Of a DNA stretch of 54,685 nt, positions 8,186 to 16,074 are shown piece by piece. The position numbers were made by a program, and so were the translations under genes. The stretch's first letter is position 1, and each line of letters begins with the position of its first letter. The notes under the pieces were generated by a model, which was not told where the DNA came from, made no database searches, and saw nothing but the letters and a program-made list of their open reading frames with translations. This DNA is from GCA-016432345 sp964544105 (GTDB taxonomy: Bacteria > Patescibacteriota > Microgenomatia > Levybacterales > UBA12049). The stretch is from NCBI GenBank assembly GCA_964544105.1, contig CAZIZQ010000002.1, positions 1 through 54,685 on the forward strand. The letters run 5' to 3'.

Positions 8186-8855
8186 TTTTTTTGTCTCCTA
8201 CCAATTTTCCATCTTTTATAGAGATTACCCTCTTTGCATATACTGCAATATCGGGTTCGTGGGTAATCATAATAATTGTGTGTCCTTCTTTATTTAACCG
8301 CGTAAATATTTCCATAATCTCCTTGCCCTGAACAGACGCAAGATTGCCCGTTGGCTCATCTGCTAAAAGTATACTTGGATTCATTGACAGCGCCCGGGCA
8401 ATAGCCACCCGCTGCATTTGCCCGCCTGAAAGCTGGTTTGTGGTATGTTGTATTCTATTTCCCAACCCAACCATATCTAAATAAAGCGAAGCGCGTTTGA
8501 CGCGCTCACTTTTGGCAATACCGCCATACATCATAGGTAACATCACGTTTTTCAAAGCACTTCGGCGAGGAAGAAGATTAAACGCCTGAAACACAAATCC
8601 TATTTTTCTGTTTCTAATACTGGCAAGTTGGTCATCGGTGAGTTTGCTCACATCTTCGCCATCCAATATATATTTACCAGAGGTTGGCACATCGAGTGCG
8701 CCAATCATGTGGATTAACGTTGATTTTCCAGATCCGGAGGGGCCCATGATTGCCACAAATTCTCCCCTTTTTACATTAAACGATATATCGGAAAGAGCCA
8801 CTGTTTCGGTTTCGCCAGATTTATAAATTTTTGTTAAATGTGATACATGAATCAT
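8172..8855 (-). CDS. MacB/LolD-type ABC transporter ATP-binding protein
   Basis: A 227-residue ATPase with Walker A GPSGSGKST (about 39-47), Q-loop GFVFQAFNLLP, signature LSGGQMQRVAIARAL, Walker B ILLADEPTGNL, and the H-loop ITHEP. These are the hallmarks of the LolD/MacB/FtsE subfamily. It overlaps the adaptor gene upstream by 4 nt (ATGA) and the permease downstream by 14 nt, so the three are translationally coupled. It powers the adjacent permease from the cytoplasmic side. Confidence 0.95.
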   Translation of the reverse strand: MIHVSHLTKIYKSGETETVALSDISFNVKRGEFVAIMGPSGSGKSTLIHMIGALDVPTSGKYILDGEDVSKLTDDQLASIRNRKIGFVFQAFNLLPRRSALKNVMLPMMYGGIAKSERVKRASLYLDMVGLGNRIQHTTNQLSGGQMQRVAIARALSMNPSILLADEPTGNLASVQGKEIMEIFTRLNKEGHTIIMITHEPDIAVYAKRVISIKDGKLVGDKKNGFF

Positions 8856-10054
8856 CGCCCACCACTCCTGCCTCCCCCAATTCCGCCAAATCTAACAGTA
8901 CTAAACGGCGAAGCTTGTGTGGAAATAACACCGATAACAACTTCGTCATTTTCGCCGACTCCAGACAGAACTTCTGTTTGCGTTTCTGAAGAATCACCAA
9001 TTTCGACCGGCACAAGCTTTATGACCCCATTATTTTTAACCCTAACTGCATTTTTGCCGTTTAAGGTTTGTATTGCAGCAGACGGCACTAGCAACACATT
9101 GTTTTTTACACCCGTTACAATTTGGGCAGTCACACTCATATTGGGTAAAATCTGATCGTTTTTTTCATCTAAAAGGATTATTGTTGGATACGTTGTTACA
9201 CCCGAACTTACCATACCATTGGTATTAATACCTAAAACCTTTCCGAAAAAAGTCTTGCCGGCAAACGCATCAAATGTGATGGTTGCTTTATTCCCCTCTT
9301 TTACCCGAACCGCATCAATTTCTGAAAGGTTAATGCTTACCACCGGCTTGCCATCGGTTTTTACGGACCCTACAACCTGGGAAGAAATGCCGGTGCTAGA
9401 GGCTGCAGTTGTATTGGTGCTTCCAATCTGCATACCTTGGGTAATAACCAGGTCGGATACAACTCCGGCAATAGGAGCGGTAATAATTGCCCAAGCTGCC
9501 TGGTACGAAAACCAACTGCTAGATAAGGCAGCTTGAGCCTGGGAAATAACAGCAGTCTGGTTTTTATAATCTGCCTCCGCCTGTAACCAGTCGGCACGCT
9601 GTTGAATATATGTTGGGTCATCAGTATCCGGGTCTTTTGTTCCTTTACCATTAACAAAAGTTTGGTTTGTTTTAAATAATGTTGACTGCAACGAGTTTAT
9701 CTTTGCCTGCGCGGTATTGAGTGTATTTTGCGCCGACAAATAGCTTGACCAGGCGGCTGCTTGGCGCTGCTGACCGGCATAGTCTAGTGTGACATCGGCA
9801 ATTTTTTGCCCTTGTGTAACAGTATCGCCATTTTTAACATAAACATTACTAATTGAACCGCTGGCTTGAGTAATAATACTTGTTTTATTTGTTACTGCAA
9901 CAGTCCCCGATTCTGAAACTGAAGAAACAAGGGTTCCTTTTTCTACTTTTGCTGTTTGGTATGTTGGTCTTTCTGTTTTGGTAAATTGCGAAGAACCAAA
10001 ATATACAAGAAGCAACAAAACTACTGCCAAAAATGCATAAACGAGCTTCTTCAT
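8852..10054 (-). CDS. HlyD/MacA-type periplasmic adaptor of the ABC exporter
   Basis: A 400-residue membrane-fusion protein. It has a single N-terminal anchor (about 4-20), a biotinyl-lipoyl half (VSESGTVAVTNKTSIITQASGSISNVYVKNGDTVTQGQKIADV), a coiled-coil hairpin (about 85-185), the second lipoyl half (ITAPIAGVVSDLVITQG), beta-barrel and membrane-proximal domains, and a glycine-rich tail (GGIGGGRSGGR). It is the first gene of the cassette; a minus-strand TATAAT lies about 16 nt before the ATG. Adaptors with no outer-membrane partner are known in Gram-positive MacA-like systems. Confidence 0.9.
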   Translation of the reverse strand: MKKLVYAFLAVVLLLLVYFGSSQFTKTERPTYQTAKVEKGTLVSSVSESGTVAVTNKTSIITQASGSISNVYVKNGDTVTQGQKIADVTLDYAGQQRQAAAWSSYLSAQNTLNTAQAKINSLQSTLFKTNQTFVNGKGTKDPDTDDPTYIQQRADWLQAEADYKNQTAVISQAQAALSSSWFSYQAAWAIITAPIAGVVSDLVITQGMQIGSTNTTAASSTGISSQVVGSVKTDGKPVVSINLSEIDAVRVKEGNKATITFDAFAGKTFFGKVLGINTNGMVSSGVTTYPTIILLDEKNDQILPNMSVTAQIVTGVKNNVLLVPSAAIQTLNGKNAVRVKNNGVIKLVPVEIGDSSETQTEVLSGVGENDEVVIGVISTQASPFSTVRFGGIGGGRSGGR

Positions 10055-10085
10055 ATTAAATAGACAACTATTATAGCAGAAAAAT

Positions 10086-10316
10086 TTATTTATTAGATTT
10101 TAGGAGAACGCCGGTGGCAGCAAATACGGTAACTGCATTCAGAAGTGCCGACATAAAAGCATTTGTAGAAATGCTGTCAAAAATCAAAAGAAATGCTCCA
10201 ACAATATAACTTACCAAAAACCACATATTGATCTTTGGATTTTTCTTTTCCATCGTAATAAGCTGAACAAACCACCCAAGGCCAATCAATAATAACCCAA
10301 ACATTGTTAATCCCAT
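10086..10316 (-). CDS. Small three-helix membrane protein, unknown function
   Basis: A 76-residue, strongly hydrophobic protein with about three membrane segments (MFGLLLIGLGWFVQLI, FLVSYIVGAFLLIF, and ALLNAVTVFAATGVLL) separated by short polar loops (MEKKNPKIN). No family is recognised. It lies 31 nt upstream of the adaptor gene on the same strand and may be read through into the exporter cassette. Confidence 0.55.
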   Translation of the reverse strand: MGLTMFGLLLIGLGWFVQLITMEKKNPKINMWFLVSYIVGAFLLIFDSISTNAFMSALLNAVTVFAATGVLLKSNK

Positions 10317-10364
10317 ATCTTTTTTAGAGTATCTCGTTTTCTAATACTTTGTCAATAACAAAAA

Positions 10365-10967
10365 CTACTCTGCCTTTTTGCTGCCAACTATAACGACAAC
10401 ATCTGTTGTTTTTTCTTCGTCAAGACTAGTTGGTTCTGAAACCACAAGAGAGCTACCTAAAGCAGTTTTTAACAAATCAATCCACTCTTTTGCAACGCTG
10501 CTTTTTACCTGGATGACTGTTTCTTCATTATCCGATTCATCGGCATTACCAACCTGTGAAACAATAAACCCCTCTTTTTCCAAAAGTGCCTTAACTCTGG
10601 CTGCTTCACCAGAAATACCGCTTCCGTTTAACACTTCTATAGTATATTTCCCTTTTGAGATTTCTTCTGGCGTGGGGATTGGTGTTTTTTCTTCTACAAC
10701 TGCTTCTTTTTCCAGTCTTTCTTGCACCTGCTGTTGCCCGACTACAATGCCTCTCTCGTAAGCCAATTTCCAAGATATACCAAGCAATGCGCCAATAACT
10801 ATGGCAATCCCACTCCACAAAAGAATCTTTTTAATCATACTTCCTTTTCTCCCATCAACAATGTCTTCTCTTACTACATTTTCTACTGTAGCTACCTCAA
10901 CCGGCAAGGCATCCTCTTCTACCACATCAACTGGTTTGATTATCGGTTTTTTCTTTTTAACAGCCAC
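10365..10967 (-). CDS. Membrane-anchored LytR_C domain protein
   Basis: Starting at GTG 10967 gives 200 residues: a basic/acidic cytoplasmic segment, one membrane helix (ILLWSGIAIVIGALLGISW), a linker rich in Glu and Pro, then a LytR_C domain beginning YTIEVLNGSGISGEAARV. LytR_C domains occur on LytR-CpsA-Psr cell-wall ligases or alone; alone, the role is unknown but envelope-located. A longer ATG frame from 11045 would start inside the tRNA-Ser gene and is rejected. The GTG is supported by a promoter (TTGACA, 18 bp, TATAGT) whose +1 falls exactly on the G of GTG. Confidence 0.78.
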   Translation of the reverse strand: MAVKKKKPIIKPVDVVEEDALPVEVATVENVVREDIVDGRKGSMIKKILLWSGIAIVIGALLGISWKLAYERGIVVGQQQVQERLEKEAVVEEKTPIPTPEEISKGKYTIEVLNGSGISGEAARVKALLEKEGFIVSQVGNADESDNEETVIQVKSSVAKEWIDLLKTALGSSLVVSEPTSLDEEKTTDVVVIVGSKKAE

Positions 10968-11003
10968 AATACTACTATAGTAGTATTTATTCTCAAATGT
11001 CAA
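10968..11003 (-). promoter_or_regulatory. Leaderless promoter overlapping a 20-bp perfect palindrome
   Basis: Minus strand: TTGACA (10998-11003), 18 bp, TATAGT (10974-10979), six bases, then GTG at 10967. A perfect palindrome with arms AATACTACTA occupies 10968-10987 and contains the whole -10 box and the +1 region, so a bound protein would block RNA polymerase. Confidence 0.65.
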
Positions 11004-11011
11004 ATAAAAGA

Positions 11012-11020
11012 TGGTATACT
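11012..11020 (+). promoter_or_regulatory. Extended -10 promoter of the tRNA-Ser gene
   Basis: TGG followed by TATACT lies 12 bases before the mature tRNA 5' end. It is divergent from, and its upstream region overlaps, the LytR_C promoter. Confidence 0.5.
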
Positions 11021-11032
11021 CAAAATACTTTT

Positions 11033-11117
11033 GGAGGGGTCGCATAGTGGCCTAGTGCAGAGGTTTACTAAACCTCCGTACCGCAAGGTACCGCGAGTTC
11101 AAATCTCGCCCCCTCCG
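11033..11117 (+). tRNA. tRNA-Ser, anticodon ACT (class II, long variable arm)
   Basis: The cloverleaf folds cleanly. Acceptor GGAGGGG (11033-11039) pairs with CCCCTCC (11110-11116). There is a 3-bp D stem GCA/TGC, anticodon stem GAGGT/ACCTC with loop TTACTAA, variable arm GTACC-GCAA-GGTAC, and T stem GCGAG/CTCGC with TTCAAAT. The discriminator G and long variable arm are serine identity elements. The anticodon at 11067-11069 is ACT, decoding AGU; bacteria normally use GCT for both AGU and AGC. CCA is not encoded. Confidence 0.93.
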
Positions 11118-11153
11118 CTTGCATACAAAATAATTACCTGATAAAGTACAATT

Positions 11154-11534
11154 ATGAATAAACAGACCCTACTAATTGGTGGGGGGACTTTAGTTATCTC
11201 TATTCTTCTTATTGCAGGCTTTGTTTTTCTTAACAATCCAAAAGCCAGCAATCTGGATGGACTTGCAAAATGTCTGACAGAAAAAAAAGTCACATTTTAT
11301 GGCGCTTTCTGGTGCCCGCACTGCCAAAGACAGAAAAAAATGTTTGATGACGCAGAACGCTTTCTCCCATATATCGAATGTTCTACGCCTGACGGCAACG
11401 GACAACTGGATGTATGTAAAAAGAAAAATATCCAAACCTATCCAACCTGGGAATTTACAGACGGCTCAAGATTAACTGGAGAAATCAAACCCGAGGATCT
11501 GGCAAAAAAAGCATCTTGTCCAATGCCGAAATAA
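11154..11534 (+). CDS. Membrane-anchored thioredoxin-fold protein (CPHC active site)
   Basis: A 126-residue protein with an N-terminal membrane anchor (about 5-27) and a thioredoxin fold containing the redox motif FWCPHCQRQK. A conserved cis-Pro segment is visible as IQTYPTWEF. CPHC is the DsbA-type dipeptide, so it is likely an extracytoplasmic thiol oxidase or disulfide carrier. It is followed one base later by a DsbB-like gene, which supports a disulfide-forming pair where DsbB reoxidises this protein. Two extra cysteines flank the active site and may form a structural disulfide. Confidence 0.87.
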   Translation: MNKQTLLIGGGTLVISILLIAGFVFLNNPKASNLDGLAKCLTEKKVTFYGAFWCPHCQRQKKMFDDAERFLPYIECSTPDGNGQLDVCKKKNIQTYPTWEFTDGSRLTGEIKPEDLAKKASCPMPK

Positions 11535-11535
11535 T

Positions 11536-12087
11536 ATGTCCAACATAACTCAAAACGTAACATTTTTATTTGCAACATTGACTGCCGCAAGTCAAATTGG
11601 AGCAGTACTTGGTATATTATTTTTCTTTTTTGCCGAAAAAAAAGCAGTTGCAAAATTCCTTTCATTTTTTGCTAAAAATTACCTAAAACTTGCGCTAACA
11701 GTTGCCCTAACCGCAACACTTGGAAGTCTTTTTTTCTCCGAAATTGCCGGATTTACACCCTGTAAACTTTGTTGGTTTGAGCGGATTTTTATGTACCCGC
11801 AAGTAGTCCTCCTTGGAATTGCCATGTGGAAAAAAGACACAAAAATCTGGATATATTCCCTATCACTTTCTATTATTGGCGCTTTTATTTCTTTTTACCA
11901 CTACCTGTTACAAATTGGGGTTCTCCCAGAAGGATCATGTGATGCAGTCGGTCGGTCGGTCTCCTGCTCAAAAGTATTTACTATGACATTTGGCTACATT
12001 ACTATCCCTCTTATGGCCGGCACAGCATTTGTTTTATTAATATGTCTTGCAATTACAGCGAGAAAAAATTCTCTTAAAGTTTCCTAA
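11536..12087 (+). CDS. DsbB/BdbC-type disulfide oxidoreductase
   Basis: A 183-residue protein with about five membrane segments. The DsbB signature is present: CKLCWFERIFMYP at the first exposed loop, and a second cysteine pair in GSCDAVGRSVSCSKVF. This matches the two periplasmic cysteine pairs of DsbB/BdbC, which pass electrons from the thioredoxin-fold partner to quinone. It starts one base after the partner gene. Its 3' end overlaps the convergent DUF5615 toxin gene by 14 nt. Confidence 0.9.
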   Translation: MSNITQNVTFLFATLTAASQIGAVLGILFFFFAEKKAVAKFLSFFAKNYLKLALTVALTATLGSLFFSEIAGFTPCKLCWFERIFMYPQVVLLGIAMWKKDTKIWIYSLSLSIIGAFISFYHYLLQIGVLPEGSCDAVGRSVSCSKVFTMTFGYITIPLMAGTAFVLLICLAITARKNSLKVS

Positions 12088-12457
12088 CCTTTTTAATCAC
12101 TGCTCCTTCATTGCTTACAGATATAATATGTCCTCTTTTTTGTTCTAGCTTGAGTTTTTTTAGTATACCACATATTTTTTGATCAATTTTTCTATTGGAA
12201 ATACCACTTGAAAGACAGATAATCGTAGGTTTTCTGTCTTCAATCATCGGCTTAAAATCTTTTGTGTTAAGAACAATAACGAGATAATTTTCCTCCTCCG
12301 AAATTTTATAAATTTTCTGGTCTTTCGCACCTCCTTGTTTTAAGTCGTGTTTTATATGCTTTAGACTATGAAGATTATTAATCGTAGGAAATGTTTCTTT
12401 TGGAGGTAACCCCTCATCCAAAAGCAATTTATATCTTGTATGTTTTCTTGAAGACAT
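12074..12457 (-). CDS. DUF5615-like (PIN-like) putative toxin
   Basis: A 127-residue protein with the pattern of the DUF5615 PIN-like group: an early acidic motif (YKLLLDEGLPP), a central helix region, and a second acidic strand (VIVLNTKDFKPM). In PIN-like nucleases these acidic residues bind metal for RNA cleavage. It overlaps the upstream DUF433 gene by 29 nt, the classical arrangement of this toxin-antitoxin class. Compared with the second copy at 32994-33398 it is more diverged (long basic insert SLKHIKHDLKQGGAKD). The nuclease role is inferred from family. Confidence 0.7.
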   Translation of the reverse strand: MSSRKHTRYKLLLDEGLPPKETFPTINNLHSLKHIKHDLKQGGAKDQKIYKISEEENYLVIVLNTKDFKPMIEDRKPTIICLSSGISNRKIDQKICGILKKLKLEQKRGHIISVSNEGAVIKKVRKL

Positions 12458-12665
12458 GAAGCCCTTCTTCCATTAAGGAAGCAATGATGTATTGAATCGT
12501 TTCAGGATTCACATGAGGATATTCCTTTTCTAGTGCCCTTGTTGTATACCCTTGACGAACAAGACTCGAAACCCGCTCTATTGGAATTCTTGTTCCTACA
12601 ATTACAGGCGCTCCTCCAAGAATATCTGGATCCATTACTATATATTTTTTAATTTTGTTTGACAT
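12429..12665 (-). CDS. DUF433 antitoxin
   Basis: A 78-residue DUF433 protein: YIVMDPDILGGAPVIVGTRIPIERVSSLVRQGYTTRALEKEYPHVNPETIQYII is spread across the whole family model (GGxPxIxGTRIxV, then a winged-helix-like segment). DUF433 proteins are the antitoxin and DNA-binding partner of PIN-like toxins. Promoter candidates upstream include TTTACT, 17 bp, TATACT, which would give a leader of about five bases. First gene of a two-gene module. Confidence 0.85.
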   Translation of the reverse strand: MSNKIKKYIVMDPDILGGAPVIVGTRIPIERVSSLVRQGYTTRALEKEYPHVNPETIQYIIASLMEEGLHVFKKTYKI

Positions 12666-12721
12666 AAGGGAAAAGAAGTATATATAAAATAATTACATAA
12701 GTAAAGTCTTACTGTCAATAG

Positions 12722-13345
12722 TTAAGAAATGGCGTGGTATTTTTTCCACAAACCAACGCCATGGATGCCGACCAAAAATACTACTGCAACAAATAACAAA
12801 AACCGCACCCACCCAAAAACGATATAAAATTCACCAATAAGTAAAGCGTGGATAAGAATAAAAATTCCTGCCATGTAGACAAAACGGTGGATAAATTTCC
12901 ATACCGGAAATGTAAGTATTCTCACCATTGTATCTGATGACGTTAAGCCCATAACTAAAAATATACAAAGGGAAATTGTACCTAAAGATAATCCGAATAA
13001 ATATAATCCATTTATAGAAAATAAGGCAGAAAAACCGCCTAAATATATAAAAAAAGCAAAACCTGCATGCAGAAGGGAAAAATATAGAGCAGAACCCCCC
13101 AGCGCCCTTCTCGCTTTTATATATGCCCCCCGAAACGGCAGCCATAAAAATAGTTTGGTTAGTGGTCCTGCCAAAAGTGTTATATACAAATAAAAAATGG
13201 CTGTATAGGCAAAAAGAGGAACTAAAATACTTATTTGTTCGTTTTTGTCTTGCACAAAAAACTGTACTACGACATTTTCAACAATCGACAACAAAAAAGA
13301 CACTAAAAGTACGTAAAAACGAATGTTTGTAAACATGGGCCTCAT
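12722..13345 (-). CDS. Ferric reductase-like haem-binding membrane protein
   Basis: A 207-residue protein with six predicted membrane helices of the ferric reductase-like/MsrQ (YedZ) superfamily. Haem-ligand candidate histidines occur in YFSLLHAGFAFF, FIHRFVYMAG and ILIHALLIG, spaced as in cytochrome b-like four-helix cores. It is likely an electron-transfer subunit in the cytoplasmic membrane. It begins 3 nt after the cupredoxin stop codon, so the two are cotranscribed; copper protein plus haem protein suggests an extracytoplasmic redox relay. A second, different member of this superfamily is at 19092-19754. Confidence 0.75.
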   Translation of the reverse strand: MRPMFTNIRFYVLLVSFLLSIVENVVVQFFVQDKNEQISILVPLFAYTAIFYLYITLLAGPLTKLFLWLPFRGAYIKARRALGGSALYFSLLHAGFAFFIYLGGFSALFSINGLYLFGLSLGTISLCIFLVMGLTSSDTMVRILTFPVWKFIHRFVYMAGIFILIHALLIGEFYIVFGWVRFLLFVAVVFLVGIHGVGLWKKYHAIS

Positions 13346-13348
13346 TAA

Positions 13349-13813
13349 CTACTCAACAATAAGCTTTCCAACCATTCCCTGCTGTCTATGATCGGCCACA
13401 CTACAGTAGTATTCAAAAGTCCCAGATTTACTGGCAACAAAGGATATTTCCTCTGTTTCCCCAGCTTTAAGCTGTTTGGTTTTAGCATTGAATTCGCCTA
13501 TTGTCCAATCGTGAAATCCTGTTTTATTGGTAAACACAATCTTTACCACATCGCCTTTTTTGACTCGAATCTCCTTCACAGAAAACGCAAATGGTGATCC
13601 CTCTACTGCAAAACTCTTTACTTCTGCTTCCATTGCGCTTTCGGTTGCTACAGGCGCTTGTTCTGGCGCTACAGCTTCCTGTTTTACCTCCTCGGCTGGC
13701 TTGTTACCCAAAAAGAAAAACGCCCCTAATCCAATTACAACAATGCCCACAATCAAACCAATAAGCTTGGTTGGCATTCCTGATGTATTTTCTGTTTGTA
13801 CAGATTCTTCCAT
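13349..13813 (-). CDS. Membrane-anchored cupredoxin (plastocyanin-like)
   Basis: A 154-residue protein with an N-terminal anchor (LIGLIVGIVVIGLGAFFFLG), a Glu/Ala/Pro linker and a cupredoxin domain. Type 1 copper ligands are visible in the expected order: His in TGFHDWTI, then Cys in FEYYCSVADH, His in the same segment, and Met in RQQGMVGKL. The ATG at 13813 is chosen because GGGAGGTG lies 6 bases upstream; the longer frame from 13849 runs into ribD. This is one of the few genes here with a strong Shine-Dalgarno. It should carry electrons or buffer copper outside the membrane. Confidence 0.88.
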   Translation of the reverse strand: MEESVQTENTSGMPTKLIGLIVGIVVIGLGAFFFLGNKPAEEVKQEAVAPEQAPVATESAMEAEVKSFAVEGSPFAFSVKEIRVKKGDVVKIVFTNKTGFHDWTIGEFNAKTKQLKAGETEEISFVASKSGTFEYYCSVADHRQQGMVGKLIVE

Positions 13814-13841
13814 TATTTCACCTCCCTTCAGTTTTTCTCCA

Positions 13842-14837
13842 TTATACATATCCTACTGTTAAAAGTGTATCAGAAAATCTCTGAAACGTCACATCCTTAA
13901 GATGTAGTGCTTGTCTTATGGTGGCAAAACCGTTTCCCGAAACACTACTAACTGACTTTTCCCCACCAATAATAAGTGGAGAATGAAAGGCATATACTTT
14001 GTCTACCAAACCAACATCTACAAAATTACCAATTGTCCGCCCCCCACCCTCTACCAGCACACTGATAATTTCTTTTTCATAAAGAAAATCCATAAGACCA
14101 GAAACTGTAATTTGTTTATTAACAATAATTATATTTTCGTCCCTGAGTACTTGAGCGCTATTTGGAATCTTTGAATGAGGATCTAAAACAATTCTAATAG
14201 GATCTTTTAATCCTTTTATTCTAGTACCTAAATGCGGGTCATCTTTTAAAACTGTATTTGCTCCAACTAAAATTGCCTGGTACTCACCTCTTAATCTTCT
14301 GGCAAACCTCCTGGCTTTTTCAGATGAGATCCACTTTGAATCACCTGTACGAGTAGCAATCTTCCCATCAAGACTGGCAGCAAATTTTATGGCAACAAAG
14401 GGACGTTTTTGGGTGTGAAAGGTAAAAAATGCAACATTCAGCTTTTTTGCTTCTTTTTCTAATACTCCCACCTCTACTTCTATCCCCATCTGCCTTAACT
14501 TGCCTACCCCGCTGCCTGCTACTTTTGGGTTAAGATCAAGAGTCGAGCAGACAACTTTTTTAATACCCGAGGAGATAATCGCATCAACACATGGCGGGGT
14601 TCTGCCAAAATGCGAACACGGCTCAAGATTTATGTATAAGGTCGCACCTTGTGTTAAGGTGCGACCTTGACGCATTGCCTCTATTTCCGCATGAGGAAAA
14701 CCGGCTTTTTTGTGATATCCTTTAGCAACTATCTTACCGTTTTTTACAATCACCGCCCCAACCATTGGATTTGGAAAAGTCCATCCTAAACCTTTTTTGG
14801 CCAGTCGAAGTGCCAAAGCCATGAAGTAAGTATCCAT
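13842..14837 (-). CDS. ribD: Bifunctional riboflavin deaminase/reductase RibD
   Basis: A 331-residue protein. The N-terminal deaminase (about 1-145) has the zinc motif HAEIEAM and PCSHFGRTPPCVDAI. The C-terminal reductase (about 150-331) shows RPFVAIKFAASLDGKIATRTGDSKWISS and VLVEGGGRTIGNF. It deaminates 2,5-diamino-6-ribosylamino-pyrimidinone phosphate and reduces the ribosyl chain. It is the last gene of the FMN-riboswitch operon, one base after ribBA. Confidence 0.95.
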   Translation of the reverse strand: MDTYFMALALRLAKKGLGWTFPNPMVGAVIVKNGKIVAKGYHKKAGFPHAEIEAMRQGRTLTQGATLYINLEPCSHFGRTPPCVDAIISSGIKKVVCSTLDLNPKVAGSGVGKLRQMGIEVEVGVLEKEAKKLNVAFFTFHTQKRPFVAIKFAASLDGKIATRTGDSKWISSEKARRFARRLRGEYQAILVGANTVLKDDPHLGTRIKGLKDPIRIVLDPHSKIPNSAQVLRDENIIIVNKQITVSGLMDFLYEKEIISVLVEGGGRTIGNFVDVGLVDKVYAFHSPLIIGGEKSVSSVSGNGFATIRQALHLKDVTFQRFSDTLLTVGYV

Positions 14838-14838
14838 A

Positions 14839-16074
14839 TTAAACGAGTTTTAATCGGTGCCCCATCTTCTTTTTTTTTGTAGAGAGATAACCTTTATTCA
14901 TTTCATTTGGCTTTATTTCTAATTGGACTGGAGTTACCTCTATCCCTAAAGACTCTAAAGCATGAATTTTCCCGGGATTATTTGTCAAAAGATTTATACT
15001 AGATATTTGTAATTCGCAAAGTATTGCTCCTGCCACTTCGTAACTTCGGGCATCTTTTGGAAGACCTAATTGCTCGTTTGCCACAACAGTATCTAATCCT
15101 TTATCCTGCAAGGCATATGCCTTAATTTTATTAACAAGCCCAATACCACGTCCTTCCTGATTAAGATATAAGATAACTCCACTCCCCTTCTGTTGTAAAA
15201 TCTCCATACTTTTTTTCAGCTGTTCCCCGCAATCACATTTACGGGAAAAAAACGTGTCTCCTGTAACACACTGTGAATGAATCCTTACTGTGACCGGCTG
15301 CTTTTTTATATCTCCCAAAACTAATACCGCATGATCAAGGTTATCTTCAAAGGATTTGTAAATCGATATCTGAAATTTGCCATAAACTGCAGGAAGAATT
15401 GAAGAGGCTGATTTTGCTACCAAGCATTTCTGTGAAACCTTGGGAATAGGATGTGCTTTTGCATATGCTACTAAATCTTTTATTGAAACAATTTTTAATC
15501 CAAACTTTTTGGCAAAGGCAAAAAGACCTGCGTCTTTTTGTATACTGCCATCACTTCGCAGCACTTCACATAAAACTCCTGTAGGAGAAAACCCAGCCCG
15601 ACTAACTAATTCTATGGTGGCTTCAGTATGTCCTTGACGTGCTAGAATCCCCCCATCTTCGGCAATAATTGGGAAAATATGCCCAGGTCTAACTAAATCT
15701 TCTTTTTTGGCTGTTTTTTTAGCAATTGTTCGTATAGTTAATGCCCGATCCTGTGCGGAAATGCCAAAAGAGGTAACATTTTTTGAGTCTGTTGTGATGG
15801 TAAATTTACATTTTAATTTTTCGGAATTATCTTTATGGCTAACCATTAAAGGAAGCTCCAATTGTTGTGCTTTTTCTCGGGTTATCGGCACACATACCAT
15901 GCCGCGGCACTCTTTGATAAGAAAATTTACCTTCTCTGTAGTTGCTAATTCTGCAGGAAAAATCACATCCGCCTGATTCTCGCGATCTTTGCTATCCAAA
16001 ACAATAAGCATATTGCCTTTTTTCAGTTGCTTAATCCCCTCTGAAATAGAAACAAAAACATCTCTTTTTTTCAT
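14839..16074 (-). CDS. ribBA: RibBA: DHBP synthase / GTP cyclohydrolase II
   Basis: A 411-residue fusion. Residues 1-205 are DHBP synthase (MLIVLDSKDRENQADVIFPAE, RPGHIFPI, GHTEATIELVSRAG). Residues 210-411 are GTP cyclohydrolase II with zinc cysteines in CVTGDTFFSRKCDCGEQL and the motif YLNQEGRGIGL. It makes both riboflavin precursors, from ribulose-5-phosphate and GTP. Oddity: the acidic loop reads DRENQAD instead of the usual DRENEGD, so one conserved Glu is Gln; DHBP synthase activity should be tested. Its start overlaps ribH by 4 nt. Confidence 0.94.
   Translation of the reverse strand: MKKRDVFVSISEGIKQLKKGNMLIVLDSKDRENQADVIFPAELATTEKVNFLIKECRGMVCVPITREKAQQLELPLMVSHKDNSEKLKCKFTITTDSKNVTSFGISAQDRALTIRTIAKKTAKKEDLVRPGHIFPIIAEDGGILARQGHTEATIELVSRAGFSPTGVLCEVLRSDGSIQKDAGLFAFAKKFGLKIVSIKDLVAYAKAHPIPKVSQKCLVAKSASSILPAVYGKFQISIYKSFEDNLDHAVLVLGDIKKQPVTVRIHSQCVTGDTFFSRKCDCGEQLKKSMEILQQKGSGVILYLNQEGRGIGLVNKIKAYALQDKGLDTVVANEQLGLPKDARSYEVAGAILCELQISSINLLTNNPGKIHALESLGIEVTPVQLEIKPNEMNKGYLSTKKKKMGHRLKLV

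Noticed and set aside
10967..11045. An ATG start at 11045 for the LytR_C protein.
   Set aside because: It lies inside the tRNA-Ser gene, upstream of a clear promoter whose +1 is the GTG at 10967.
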